64,000 nucleotides of DNA. Source: Dendrolimus kikuchii. Lineage: Eukaryota; Arthropoda; Insecta; Lepidoptera; Lasiocampidae. The notes below the pieces were generated by a model, which was not told where the DNA came from, ran no database searches, and worked only from the letters and a program-made list of their open reading frames with translations. How positions within the stretch are numbered: the first letter of the stretch is position 1; every line of letters begins with the position of its first letter. The stretch is from contig CM034411.1 of the NCBI GenBank assembly GCA_019925095.2, positions 15,004,001 through 15,068,000 of the forward strand, read 5' to 3'. The translations under genes and the position numbers were made by a program. Positions 46,056 to 56,515 of this stretch are shown here, one piece after another.

Positions 46056-46363
46056 TGTGCAGGAACGGAGAAAGAATACAATTTCCTGCGTTGAGGCGGC
46101 CTGTCATAAGAGGCGACCAAACAACCCAGAGCCAGGTGGTAGGGCATTTGCCCGACTGGATGGCTACCACCCCTGGTCTAAAGTATGCGCCATAACAAGC
46201 TTGAGTTGTGTTCCGGCATTAGTGACCAGGTTCCAGTCTCCCTTAAGAGAGCAGCGGCGCATTTGTAGCACCTTTGGTGTTGCAAATGTTCATAGGCGAT
46301 GGTAACAGCTTTCCATTAAGTGGGCTGTCTGCCTGTCTACTGAACTCCTGCAATAAAAAAAAA
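46056..46363 (+). mobile_element. SINE-A copy, full length
   Basis: From TGTGCAGGAACGGAG to CTCCTGCAATAAAAAAAAA. Confidence 0.83.
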
Positions 46364-46584
46364 GTAGACTCTGGGGGGCGCAAGAGTGGCCAGACCAGGC
46401 AGGACTATTATTTTTTCGGTCTGCTCCTGATAAGTTCCCGCTGCGCCCCTAGTGCTCGATTCCAACACATACGTACCTACATGCCAGTCATTTTTTTTGT
46501 TCTAGTTCTTTAAAAAAATAGATTTTTCTTCCAAAATACTAGATAATAGGTCCACAAATACCAAGGTTCTTGTGCCTTATTTTA

Positions 46585-47220
46585 TCACCCTGAATGAAAT
46601 GAAGTCACGTTGTACGCATGAAAGACACTAGAATGCCTAAAGCTGTCTTCTACTCACAGCTTAAGGACGGAAAGCGCAAATCTGGCGGTCAATTTCTGCG
46701 TAACTAAGGATGATATCCCAAGTGACGGCTGGTAACACCTTGCTCTACAAAGAAGGTAGTGGCGTAATTCTATTTGTTGAATATGAGAATATCACTCAAC
46801 ACATTATTTGTGTCTCAAGCTTGTTAATATTAAAAAGTAAAAAACATCCGGTAGATAAATGTCACCCGATGACACTTCCGGTAACCTTTTTGTTCGAATC
46901 GGGGTTCTCATGTCTGCCTTCTTCTCTCTGTGTGCCTTCGGTAGTGCGAGCGTAGTATTAAACTGTGTAATGTGTATAAACTACGTTGCTTAAACCCTAA
47001 CCATTATAGATAATCAAATTATATCCACTGCAGTTTCATTTAATCTATCACTATTGATAAGGCTGATAGACGAGCAACGCGTCATCAAAAGGAACCGCCC
47101 TAAAATCTCCTACAACTATAGATACGACTCATCAGGACGGCCGTATTGCGCTCGTTGCAGAAGAACTTTTAAAAGCAAATTCGGTTTCGCTAGTCACCTG
47201 CGCTCGCGCAGCCGGACATG
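46585..47220 (+). pseudogene. Decayed CR1/L2-type LINE C-terminus
   Basis: 46600-46702 encodes [20 protein letters not shown] and GKRKSGGQ; 47055-47220 encodes a C2H2-like finger, YCARCRRTFKSKF followed by GFASHLRS. Both are typical of the C-terminal end of CR1/L2-like endonuclease-RT proteins. About 340 bp of unrelated sequence separates them. Confidence 0.6.
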
Positions 47221-47308
47221 ACAAGGTTCGCTGTTGACGGATACGCCAATGAGGACTATATATCCCAATGTGCAGCAGGTTGCATTACGACGTTCTCACA
47301 CATCACAT

Positions 47309-47492
47309 ACATACATACAGGGTTATTCTTACACACCTCACTTGCCTCTTTGACATTCATAACTCTTGTCATGCAAGCTCGTCTGTTCTTAAGGCTCCTG
47401 ACATCACCTTCTGCTAGTACACGATCAATTTGATCATGGAAGGTGTGTCGTGGCCTTCCACGACTTCTGCATCCATCCACTTTTGCATTGGA
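47309..47492 (-). mobile_element. RTE family 1 copy with internal 3' deletion
   Basis: Perfect 13-bp TSD TCACACATCACAT at 47296-47308 and 47493-47505. The tail (ACATACATAC) is present, but the ~55 bp normally between tail and body (AACTTCACGCCAGTTCCC...) are missing. Confidence 0.88.
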
Positions 47493-47505
47493 TCACACAT
47501 CACAT

Positions 47506-47606
47506 TATCAGAAAACTGCCCGAGTGGTGCATGCTTTCCGGCCAGGATCGAACCCGCGCCCTCTGAGTCCGAGACACACGCGTGTAGCCATTACGCTACC
47601 GCGACT
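47506..47606 (-). mobile_element. SINE-B tRNA-like head fragment
   Basis: Minus strand: GTCGCGGTAGCGTAATGGCT, B-box GGTTCGATCC. The RTE copy at 47309 is inserted on its body side. Confidence 0.68.
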
Positions 47607-47828
47607 TATACACCTCGTGTTTTTCGGATTTGGCCCTGAAGGCCCACTTGAAAAATTCACCCTGTATAATAATTTTTTTTCAAAACACATACTAAAGTTC
47701 ACGTATCATGGCACGTTTGTTTGTAAGTAAAGTACTAAATGGGGTTTCTATCACTGTATAGTTGATACATTTTCATATAGGACGATATACTAATATGTTA
47801 AATAATTAAACTATAAATACTTATTTCA

Positions 47829-48053
47829 TAAGACTACGTTTAAACGGATTTATGCGCGGTAATTTTGATTTTTATTATTCCGACGTTTCGGCCGCTTTTC
47901 AACAATACACACTTTTTTAACCATACTAATTGACACATCTTGTCTTCCGCGATCGCGGCTACTGAAAAGTGGCCGAAACGTTCGGAATGATGAAAATCAA
48001 AAAAATTTACCGCGCTCAAAACCGTTTAAAAGTAGTTTTTATTATGTATACTA
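47829..48053. repeat. P-family foldback repeat
   Basis: Arms GACTACGTTTAAACGG and CCGTTTAAAAGTAGTTTTAT, with inner CCGACGTTTCGGCC and GGCCGAAACGTTCGG. Confidence 0.7.
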
Positions 48054-48324
48054 GTCGCGACAACTTAAGAAAATATTATATAAATACTTATACTTAAAAT
48101 CTAGTAGAACAACAGTTTTGGAATGATTTTAACGATCACAAGCCTTCGTTTCATATAAATTTGGCATTATGTGCAGGAGTTAACAAAAACAACGTATTAA
48201 AGAAATATTTCAATGTTTACATAAATAATCCAGAAGGCATATCCATACAAAGAATCACACAATTTTTACACAACTTATAATTCCGATTGGCAGTTTTTGA
48301 TCAGTTTTCGACATGTAATTTTTT

Positions 48325-48523
48325 AATAAAACTACGTTTTAACGGTTTTAAGCGCGGTAATTTTATTTGATTTTGGTTTTTCCGACGTTTCGGCCACTTT
48401 TCAGTGGCCGTGATCACGAAATTTGCGTCGGAAAAACCAAAATCAAATAAAATTACCGCGCTTAAAACCGTTAAAACGTAGTTTTATTATGTATACAAGT
48501 CGCGAAAACTTAAGAAAATATTA
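48325..48523. repeat. P-family near-perfect palindrome
   Basis: Arms of ~66 bp (from AATAAAACTACGTTTTAACG to CGTTAAAACGTAGTTTTATT) are almost identical inverted copies around a ~30-bp loop containing GTGATCACG. The right flank to 48523 carries the outer family sequence GTATACAAGTCGCGAAAACT. Confidence 0.82.
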
Positions 48524-48539
48524 TGTAATTTTTTTTTAA

Positions 48540-48775
48540 ATAATCGGCAGACAAACACACATATTGTATATCCCCAAATTAAGCAAGTCACGCTTGTGTT
48601 ATGGGTAATATACAACAGACTACTCTGGGGCCGATCCCAGACACCCAGACCATAGTAAATAACGGAGAAAATTCGTTTCCGAAATTTACCATACCAGGAA
48701 TCGAACCCGGAGCCTCTGCGTTAAATGAGGTCGGCCGCTAAAGGCTTATCCCGCTCAACCACAGAAGTCGTCCAA
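48540..48775 (-). mobile_element. SINE-C, tRNA-derived
   Basis: The minus strand has B-box GGTTCGATTCC and the body/tail of 24869-25103; a short insertion lies between the A and B boxes. Confidence 0.82.
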
Positions 48776-49059
48776 TGATCTATATTGAACTTTATTCGCA
48801 AGCGGAAATGGTAGTGTTGCTTGCTATGCATTCTTAGGTCTGTTCCGCTTACGCGATTCGTACACTGTCGCGCGCTACTAAAATTGGTCTACAGCGCAGA
48901 TACATCGGGAGAAGTCATTAGTTGTGTAAATCTGCACTGACATACTCATTTTCAACTTCATATTGTGGCGGCGATGTAAAATGTTCCACGGACACTAACA
49001 TCTCTAACACTATATATAGTACACATATATTATATATAGTATTGCCATTTCACTCGCTT

Positions 49060-49085
49060 TTTGAGCGAGTGAGACAACGAGTGAG
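49060..49085. repeat. Short perfect hairpin
   Basis: CACTCGCTTTTTGAGCGAGTG, an 8-bp stem, within a patch rich in GAGTGAG words. Confidence 0.6.
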
Positions 49086-49448
49086 TGAAAGGATAATATA
49101 CACGCGCACGAGTGAAAAATATGGATGTCGTTGTATCTATTTCGTTCTGATTTAAATAAGTTTAGACATTTTCTTTAATATTTCAATAGATACTAATTTC
49201 GAAATAAATTATTACTTTTTTGAATTTTTATTAACAACCTGCACGCAAAATTACTTCGAATAATTAAGGCACTAGCTTCCTTTCAAGCAATATACTTAAA
49301 GTATTATTGCTTGAATCAAATGTTGTTGAAACAATATTTTTTATACAATACAATCTCATCTTAAAGCATAGTCAATATAATATATTGATTAAAGTTAAAA
49401 CTGATGAAACCGACTTATAAGTGCTAAATGTTTTACCAAAAATAGTTA

Positions 49449-49695
49449 CAGTACGAGCAAAATTTAAATGCGTCTTTGAAGTTAGTACGCGTCATTCCGC
49501 AGAGAGCGGTTATAAGGTTCATAGACAGAGGAAAAGAGGGGAATGTTGCGCTCTCATTCAGCCGCTATCGGGACTCGTATACCATCTCATTCGCACAACA
49601 CACCGTAAGGTGCAATGAACGTTAACAATTGCTCGGACCTGCGCAAACACACGGAACCACTTCACTCGAAGCGCATTTAAGTTTTGTGCGTACTG
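49449..49695. mobile_element. Mariner-like MITE, copy 2
   Basis: TA-CAGTACGAGCAAAATTTAAA at the left and TTTAAGTTTTGTGCGTACTG-TA at the right; TA on both sides. Confidence 0.75.
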
Positions 49696-49943
49696 TAATA
49701 GACTAGATTATCTCAGTTATACTATAAATATCGTTTCAACAACATTTGAAAATAATAATTTATAATTATTTTTAATATTATTTCACATTTCGAAAGCACC
49801 ACATCAAAAAACATACTATCAAAACAATCAATAAAACTAAAAAAAATTAATTACTTAGAAAAACAAATAATTTACAACTTTCACTTGTTTGTTACACTAA
49901 AAAGTGAGTTTGTATTTTTTTGTGACGACTTTTTTTTAATCTT

Positions 49944-50150
49944 AGGGCCGCTTGCATAACGATCGCCTTTAAATAAAATTAGTTAATCATATTAAACTGG
50001 CTAAATACGTTTTACACAATACATATTGAGTTCTTTAAACGTATTTAGCGGCATATTTTGCATTGTGCAAGACGCTAATTGTATTTAAGGGTGTTGAATA
50101 GGTTTTGTGTTTCGTAAATCAATTTAAGCAACCTTATGCGAGCGGCCTTT
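49944..50150. mobile_element. MITE, ~207 bp
   Basis: Termini AGGGCCGCTTGCATAA and, inverted, TTATGCGAGCGGCCTTT; flanks AATCTT and AATCTC suggest a short TSD. Confidence 0.65.
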
Positions 50151-50937
50151 AATCTCTTTTAAAGGTACGGCTTCATTGTATCGTCAAGATCAAAAGAGTT
50201 ACGTCTTTGCGACGTACAAAGCTTTAATTAAACACATAGACAAAGTTAAATAACAATATGTCACAGTATATGTATATATTACTACCAGTAATAACACGAG
50301 TATCTGAGTTATACCCATACTGCCTATATCTGAATGTACAAACGTTCGGGAGCTGTTAAAAAAATGTATTGCACTGAAACAAGAATAAACCACCGTAATT
50401 TATTATTCAAAATGGTGTAATAAACAGCGGTCTACTCCTGATTATTTTGAAATTTAAACATATTTATCGTATTTGTAACATAAATAAAACATTAATTAAA
50501 ACAAAAATGATTGCGGCAAGTCTCACGTGAAATCTGTACGACAGTAGAAACATTTAACATATAAAACATTATTTTTTTAATTTATTTGGAATCATTACGT
50601 AAATGAATGTTGTACGTAATTAATTGTAAACAAAAAATTTTAACTTGAGAAAATTAACATAACAGTGAACTATGATGTTGTTGTAAATAACGGAAAAAAA
50701 GCCAAAGATAATCTAAAAATATAGATTCCAACAACAACTGGTATACATACCAGATAAAAAAAAAATTTTAACAGTGTTATCGTAAAACATTCTAAAATAC
50801 AAAATGTTTACAAAAAAAATCTATAAGAAATCATGCAAAATTCTACAAAAAAAATTGCTGATGCATTGTGTGAACGCTACTTAATTATTAATTATACCAG
50901 ATTCCCAAAAAGGATAGGCAGTGACGATGAATCTTCT

Positions 50938-50966
50938 TTTATTAACTTCATACATACACGTTTATT
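50938..50966 (-). terminator. Poly(A) signals downstream of ClC-a
   Basis: Two AATAAA hexamers on the minus strand, at 50961-50966 and 50938-50943, about 64 and 87 nt after the ClC-a stop codon. Confidence 0.55.
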
Positions 50967-51029
50967 TGTTTACTGGTAGTAATATTTATACTGTGTCATG
51001 TTTACCTTAGCTTCGTACATTCAATATCT

Positions 51030-51200
51030 TCACGCCTTCTCCTTGTCGGTGGTGGTCAGTTTGGCCGTTTCGCTGTCGCTGGGGGGCGCTGGCTCCGAGG
51101 CCTGCACCTTTATGGTCACTGGGAGAGGAGACGACGGGGGAGGGGGGCGAGTCGCCACCGTCAGGGCTCCGCTGTTCACGTCTTCGATCGCTTTGCGAAG
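51030..51200 (-). CDS. ClC-a: ClC-2/ClC-a chloride channel: terminal exon
   Basis: Acceptor TGTTCCTTCCAG, then 56 codons and TGA. It starts LRKAIEDVNSG, the last helix of CBS2, and continues into a Pro/Ser/Thr-rich tail (RPPPPSSPLPV...TTTDKEKA). It joins the previous exon in phase 0 to give VVSLKE-LRKAIE. A piggyBac-like MITE ends 42 bp upstream of the acceptor. Confidence 0.88.
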   Translation of the reverse strand, partial: LRKAIEDVNSGALTVATRPPPPSSPLPVTIKVQASEPAPPSDSETAKLTTTDKEKA

Positions 51201-51241
51201 CTGGAAGGAACAGGTACATACTTTATGCTATTACACATTAA

Positions 51242-51443
51242 CCCTTATTAAGACTATTATCGATATACCAAAAAGCCGCAAGACTAACACTATCACTATC
51301 TCGTAATGTACCAAGAAAATATACCCATTTCATACAACTCCTATATAAACAGAGTGAGACAACAACACAATTAACAATCACGCGCACAAACGCGACCTGC
51401 ACTCTCATCGCGGACACATATGTGCTAATAGTGAGCTGAAGAG
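51242..51443. mobile_element. piggyBac-like MITE, copy 2
   Basis: TTAA flanks (51238-51241 and 51444-51447), inverted relative to copy 1 at 35168. Its end lies 42 bp upstream of the terminal ClC-a acceptor. Confidence 0.78.
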
Positions 51444-51472
51444 TTAAAAGATATAGCGAACACTAGCCTCTG

Positions 51473-51729
51473 CCCGCGACTTCGTCCGCGTGGAAAGTTT
51501 TTTAAACTGTCCCACGGGAACTCTTTAATTTTCGGGATCAAAGTATCCTATATGTTGACCAGGGATATAAGCTGCCACCATACAAAAAATCATTTAAATC
51601 GGTCTAGTCAAAAATTTGAAAAAATCTAAATTAGTTCTATTTCACTTCTTACATCCCCCTGACTAGGTTTTTAGCATTTTGTTTCATTGTACAAAAATTC
51701 GACCTCTACAGTTTTATTATATGTATAGA
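51473..51729 (-). mobile_element. Helitron-like element
   Basis: The minus strand starts TCTATACATATAATAAAACT after A and ends GGGCAGAGGCTAG before T; shorter relative of 43890-44383. Confidence 0.7.
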
Positions 51730-51764
51730 TTATAATAGGTTGAATAAATGAATAACAGTGCATA

Positions 51765-52293
51765 AATGTCCCACTGCTGGGCTCGGGCTTCCCGTTATAG
51801 TGGGAACGGATAGTATACCCGCCACTCTTGTCTAAGACGGTTTGACAGGTTTGACACATCGGTCATCTCAATGTGCAGGTTGCATCACGATGTTTTCCTT
51901 CACCGTTGTTAGCACGTGGTAATTGTAACAATATGCACATTATGCAAAAGTGGATGGATGCAGAAGTCGTGGAAGGCCACGACACACCTTCCATGATCAA
52001 ATTGATCGTGTACTAGCAGAAGGTGATGTCAGGAGCCTTAAGAACAGACGAGCGTGCATGACAAGAGTTATGAATGTCAAAGAGGCAAGTGAGGTGTGTA
52101 AGAATAAGCCTAAATGGCACTCTGTTGTTCGTGCCTACCCCGCAAGGGAACTGGCGTGAAGTTATGTATGTATGTATGTATGTATGCACATTAGGTCAGA
52201 AAACTGCCTTAGTGGTACATGCGTTCCGGCCAGGATCGAACCCGCGCCCTTTTGAGTCTGGGACGCGTGCGCTAGCCATTACGCTACCACGAA
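51765..52293 (-). mobile_element. SINE-B, split by an RTE insertion
   Basis: Body 51765-51942 and tRNA-like head 52194-52293 (B-box GGTTCGATCC on minus) are one SINE with RTE 51943-52183 inside. Removing the RTE and one TSD restores the continuous SINE. Confidence 0.8.
51943..52183 (+). mobile_element. RTE family 1 copy nested in SINE-B
   Basis: 241 bp with (ATGT)n tail; perfect 10-bp TSD ATGCACATTA at 51933-51942 and 52184-52193. Confidence 0.9.
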
Positions 52294-52691
52294 TAGGTAT
52301 GATAGAATTCTAAACATGCCGTATCCGTACATTGAAGCTATTAAAAAAAAAACAACTGGAATAGACTATATAAACGATGGAGGACACGATGCCCTTTTTT
52401 TGGTTCCTTTTCTATTTGTTCGAGATTCACGTAAAAACTATTGAGCCAATTTCGATGCGGTTTTCGCTGATCGACAGCAAATTCTTAACTAGAAACTTTT
52501 TATCCCGGGAAGTTCGCGTGAATTTTTCTGGGAATGATTTGAAATGGGCAAATTTAAAAATATTTGATCGACATCAAATTTAATGCAATAAAATATGTGT
52601 TTTTCTCATACCGGGAATTACAAGCTAAGCGTAGACGAAGTCGCCGGCATATCCTAGTATACTATATATTTTTTGCAACTTATTTTTTTGA

Positions 52692-52922
52692 CGGCCTCGG
52701 TGGTTGAGCGGGCTAAGCCTTTGCCGGCCTACCTCACTGCGACGCAGAGGCTCCGGGTTCGATTCCTGGTATAGTAAAAGTTTCGGAAACGTATTTTCTC
52801 CGTTATTTACTATGGTCTGGGTGTCTGGGATCGGCCCCAGAGTAGTCCGTTGTATATTACCCATAACACAAGCGTAACTTGCTTAATTTGGGGATATACA
52901 ATATGTGTGTTTGTCTGCCGAT
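52692..52922 (+). mobile_element. SINE-C, tRNA-derived
   Basis: A-box TGGTTGAGCGG fits the consensus exactly; B-box GGTTCGATTCC. Body as at 24869-25103. In a ClC-a intron. Confidence 0.85.
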
Positions 52923-53052
52923 ATTTTTCTTAAAACAGTAATCACACACGGCGATGTTATATATATAATTATGTTGGTTGATTTCGTCATTGTAGTTCGC
53001 AATTACGCCAGCAAAAAATGTACCATTTTTGAAAAAAATACGTACAATTTTT

Positions 53053-53392
53053 ACATACATACATAACTTCACGCCAGTTCCCTTGCGGGGTAGGCACGAA
53101 CAACAGAGCGCGATTCAGGCTTATTCTTACACACCTCTTGTCATGCACGGTCGTCTGTTCTTAAGGCTCCTGACATCACCCTCCGCTAGTACACGATCAA
53201 TTTGATCATGGAAAGTGTGTCGTGGCCTTCCACGACTTCTGCATCCGTCCACTTTTGCATTGTATATCTGTTTAGTCATTCTTTCCACATGCCCGAACCA
53301 CCGGAGCATTCCTTTCCTTACTTTCACCCCGACACTCTCTTTCAGACCAACTCTCTTTCTTACTTCTCTATTACGAACGCACAACACAATTT
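53053..53392 (-). mobile_element. RTE family 1 copy
   Basis: Perfect 14-bp TSD TACGTACAATTTTT at 53039-53052 and 53393-53406. In a ClC-a intron, same strand as the gene. An internal deletion removes the MNVKEASEV region. Confidence 0.9.
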
Positions 53393-53571
53393 TACGTACA
53401 ATTTTTGAAAAACAAAAATACCATTTTCGAAGTAAATGTAACATTTTCGTAAAAAAAGATCTCTATCAGAACTTAGTGTCTAACGGAGATTTGTTGTAAC
53501 CCGTTTCGGGTTTTACGAGGCGGCAATAAAATCGAAGTCCGCAAACAAAGTGAGTCAATCCATCGGCAAAG

Positions 53572-53863
53572 TGCACGGACAGGCTGACGGCCCACCTGAT
53601 GGAAAGCGGTTACCATCATCTATGGACACTTGCATCACCAAAGGTGTTACGAATGCGCTACCGCTCTGTGTAGCGAGACTGGAACCTGACCATTAATTGC
53701 GAAATTCAACTTAAGCTTGCTATGGCGGCATACTCTAGACCGGGGCTGGTAGCCATCCAGACGGGCAAATACCCTTCCACCTGGCTGTGGGTTGTTTAGT
53801 CTCCTCTTACGACAGGCCGCCCCAACACGGGAAATTGTATTCTTTCTCCGTTCCTACACGGAT
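53572..53863 (-). mobile_element. SINE-A copy, divergent
   Basis: Family body with many substitutions (CCACCTGATGG, CATCATCTATGGAC) and 5' end TCCGTGTAGGAACGG on minus; T-run lost. An older copy. Confidence 0.76.
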
Positions 53864-54006
53864 AATAATTGTTTCCTAGAGTTTAATTTTTCACATTTGG
53901 TTAGAGAACTGATCAAGGAGGAATTTGGGCGATTGTAAGTAAAATGGAGTGACCTATTAGGGTTTGACCCGTGGTGTAATCTGGTTAGTTATAACAAGAC
54001 CCTGAC

Positions 54007-54093
54007 CTCTTTGAGGGACACGACTCCAATGAGTCTTCCGATAGCAGTCACATAAGCTCTGCTCACACCCAGCGTGGAGAATAACGAATGGAC
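54007..54093 (-). CDS. ClC-a: ClC-2/ClC-a chloride channel: CBS2 exon
   Basis: Acceptor TTTGTGTTTCCAG, donor GTCAGGGT; 29 codons, phase 0 at both ends ([20 protein letters not shown]...). The F..LG...AYVT..G.L.GVV.L.E pattern is the core of a CBS domain and closely matches what I know of ClC-2. CBS domains of this class bind nucleotides and modulate channel gating. Confidence 0.92.
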
Positions 54094-54135
54094 CTGGAAA
54101 CACAAACAAAATTATTAATTCCCTACTATTAATAT

Positions 54136-54599
54136 TGTTACGACCAGAGCGCCGACAAAGGACAAATTCACACCTGCATTCCATACGTTTTATTACCTTT
54201 GCGGCATCCGGATTTCTTTTGTTTCCTTTGTGTTTAAATTATGTGATTAGAAAAACAGCCCATTGTGTATTGTAATCTTTTATGGTAGTCATTAGCCAGA
54301 TGTGATTCTAGGAAATTCAGTCCACGCGGTCGAGCAGACATATTGTATTTGAACAGTATACAGCAACGCCCCAATGGAGGGATGAGGCAGTCGAGCGATA
54401 ACCAGCCGCGAGGGAAGACTTGTGTACATTCGGCAATCTATTTAGTGACCGACTTTGCGCGTGTTATTGAATCGTGCATTATGTTTGGACTGGTTGTGTT
54501 GAGTTATATTTGTACCTGTGTTATACGTGTTTGTATAGTTCTAATAAATTCTATAGTAATTCTAATGGCATTTTAATTCGAGACCTGCAACTCGTGACA
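54136..54599 (+). mobile_element. Solo LTR (copy 3)
   Basis: 464 bp from TGTTACGACC to CTCGTGACA; perfect 4-bp TSD ATAT (54132-54135 and 54600-54603). AATAAA-type motif near the 3' end (CTAATAAATTC). In a ClC-a intron, antisense. Confidence 0.82.
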
Positions 54600-54603
54600 A
54601 TAT

Positions 54604-55175
54604 TATAAATGCGAAAATAACTCTTTCTGTCTGTTCCGTTTTCACGGAAAAACTGGTGGATGGATTTGCCTGAAACTCAGTATATATATATATATAAATA
54701 TGTATATTTTTTTGATGCCTAGGATCAACATAGGATACTTTTTATCCCGAAAAATGGGATAGTTTCCGGGATAAAAATATATTTGTCTCTCTGTTTGTTA
54801 TCCTTTTATGGAAAGAATGTTGGACCGATTTGGCTGAAACTCCGTACATATGTAATTTTATTACCGACGGTGGCCAAGGGACGCTTTTTATCCCGGATAA
54901 TGGGATAGATTTATGTAAAGGTTATCCCGGAAACTAGGATAGGTTTTGTGATTTTGTCCACTTGGTCCACGTTATCTATGTCATTTTGATGAAGTTTTGA
55001 CATTTATGTAGTTCTAGACGGGGGATGGTATAGTTTGCGATATAAAATGAAGTGAATCTTCCGGGGGCAAATACATAAAAAATTAATACAATGCAACCTG
55101 TACTTCCTTCTTTTTAAACAACAGATAAGTAGTAGAGGTTGACCCGGGGTAAACTCTAGTGAAGTAATAAATGGA
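54604..55175 (+). repeat. Helitron-like fragments
   Basis: GCGAAAATAACTCTTTCTGTC and repeated GGGATA/TTATCCCG words typical of the pool seen elsewhere in the window; ends are not defined. Confidence 0.45.
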
Positions 55176-55228
55176 CAAAGATACATATTCTATATATATC
55201 TAGTTTCCACCTAGTATCTATAAATATA

Positions 55229-55537
55229 CATACATACATACATACATAACTTCACGCCAGTTCCCTTGCGGGGTAGGCACGAACAACAGAGCGCCATTTA
55301 GGCCCATTCTTACACACCTCACTTGCTTCTTTGACATTCATAACTCTTGTCATGCACACTCGTCTGTTCTTAAGGCTCCTGACATCACCCTCCGCTAGTA
55401 CACGATCAATTTGATCATGGAAGGTGTGTCGTGGCCTTCCACGACTTCTGCATCCATCCACTTTTGCATTGTATATCTGTTTAGTCATTCTTTCATCATG
55501 TATTCTTTCCACATGCCCGAACCACCGGAGCATTCCT
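55229..55537 (-). mobile_element. RTE family 1 copy
   Basis: 8-bp TSD TAAATATA (55221-55228 and 55538-55545). 93-codon residual frame. In a ClC-a intron. Confidence 0.86.
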
Positions 55538-55619
55538 TAAATATAGTAAATATATAAATATAGTAAATATATAAATATAGTATCTACAATATCTAGTACC
55601 TACTTACTTTTCACCCCAG

Positions 55620-55758
55620 CAACGTGATTGCCGGAAGAGGAGGAGCCTACCTACTGATAGCACCGTCTGCGCCCCCTCTGGACCTGCGTGACGCTTCAAG
55701 GCAGTACCGCCACAAAAAGCACAACGACAGCCAAGGCAACAAAACTCTTCCCTCTTAA
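55620..55758 (+). CDS. Possible terminal exon of an unknown + strand gene
   Basis: A pyrimidine-rich acceptor (CTTACTTTTCACCCCAG) is followed by 45 open codons (NVIAGRGGAYLLIAPSAPPL...GNKTLPS) and TAA. It is GC-rich and apparently single-copy in an otherwise repeat-filled ClC-a intron. No domain recognised, no partner exon identified. The minus strand is also open across most of it, so this may be chance or a conserved non-coding island. Confidence 0.22.
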
Positions 55759-55775
55759 TTAAAAATAAATAAATA

Positions 55776-56202
55776 CAGTGTAAACTCTATATAACGACAC
55801 TGAAGGGACTGAGCATTTTATGGCGTTATATAGAGTTGTAGTTAAATGGAGAGAAGTCTGGTATTTTTGTCTGACGTCTGTTGCTGCATCAGTAATTTTG
55901 TTGTATTTTTTTTACTTATTTTATTCATATCTTGCGATATTGGGTGATAAAGGAAGGATTTAGAAATTTCGGTATGCATGATGCCGAAAGTCAAGGTAGG
56001 ATAATAAAGAGATAAAGGGACGTACACAGGTGCGCAGTTTTTACTAATTTTGGCAACTTAAAATGTACTTTTTATTACTTAATTGTTGTCGTTATTGAGA
56101 GTGGGTGTAATGCTATATAGAGTGTATCATTGTATGGTAGACAAGCTAAACCTTAAAGGAGTTTGTCGTTAAATCGAGTGACGTTTCATGGAGTTTACAC
56201 TG
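55776..56202. mobile_element. TA-flanked MITE, copy 1
   Basis: TA-CAGTGTAAACTCTATATAAC at the left and GGAGTTTACACTG-TA at the right; 427 bp. Second copy 58084-58491 in a neighbouring intron. Confidence 0.8.
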
Positions 56203-56299
56203 TATATGTGTCCGTTTTAAAGTGGTATCTTTCATTCATACCACTCGCCACTTTTACGTCGCGACGTCACAGTTTTTACTTTAAAAAACATTAAAATAC

Positions 56300-56395
56300 C
56301 TTGAGTAAGGATGTTCTTTCCACCAGCTGGAATGGCGCAGGGTCGATATGGCAGATGTAGAGGTTCTCGTCTTCGTATTCCGGGTCGTCGGGTTG
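56300..56395 (-). CDS. ClC-a: ClC-2/ClC-a chloride channel: exon entering CBS2
   Basis: Acceptor TTTCCATCCATAG, donor GTATTTTAA; 32 codons, phase 0 both ends (QPDDPEYEDENLYICHIDPA...). IDPAPFQLVERTSLLK is the signature start of the ClC-2 CBS2 domain, preceded by an acidic linker. Confidence 0.93.
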
Positions 56396-56479
56396 CTATG
56401 GATGGAAAGATTAATGGTTCTTGTTCTAATAAAATTCAGTTAAAAAAATATTTTTGGTCTACTATGTTAAATTCTTTAC

Positions 56480-56515
56480 ACACACTCACACCCACACACA
56501 CATACACACACAGAC
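56480..56515. repeat. (CA)n-like imperfect microsatellite
   Basis: CACACTCACACCCACACACA type run. Confidence 0.85.
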
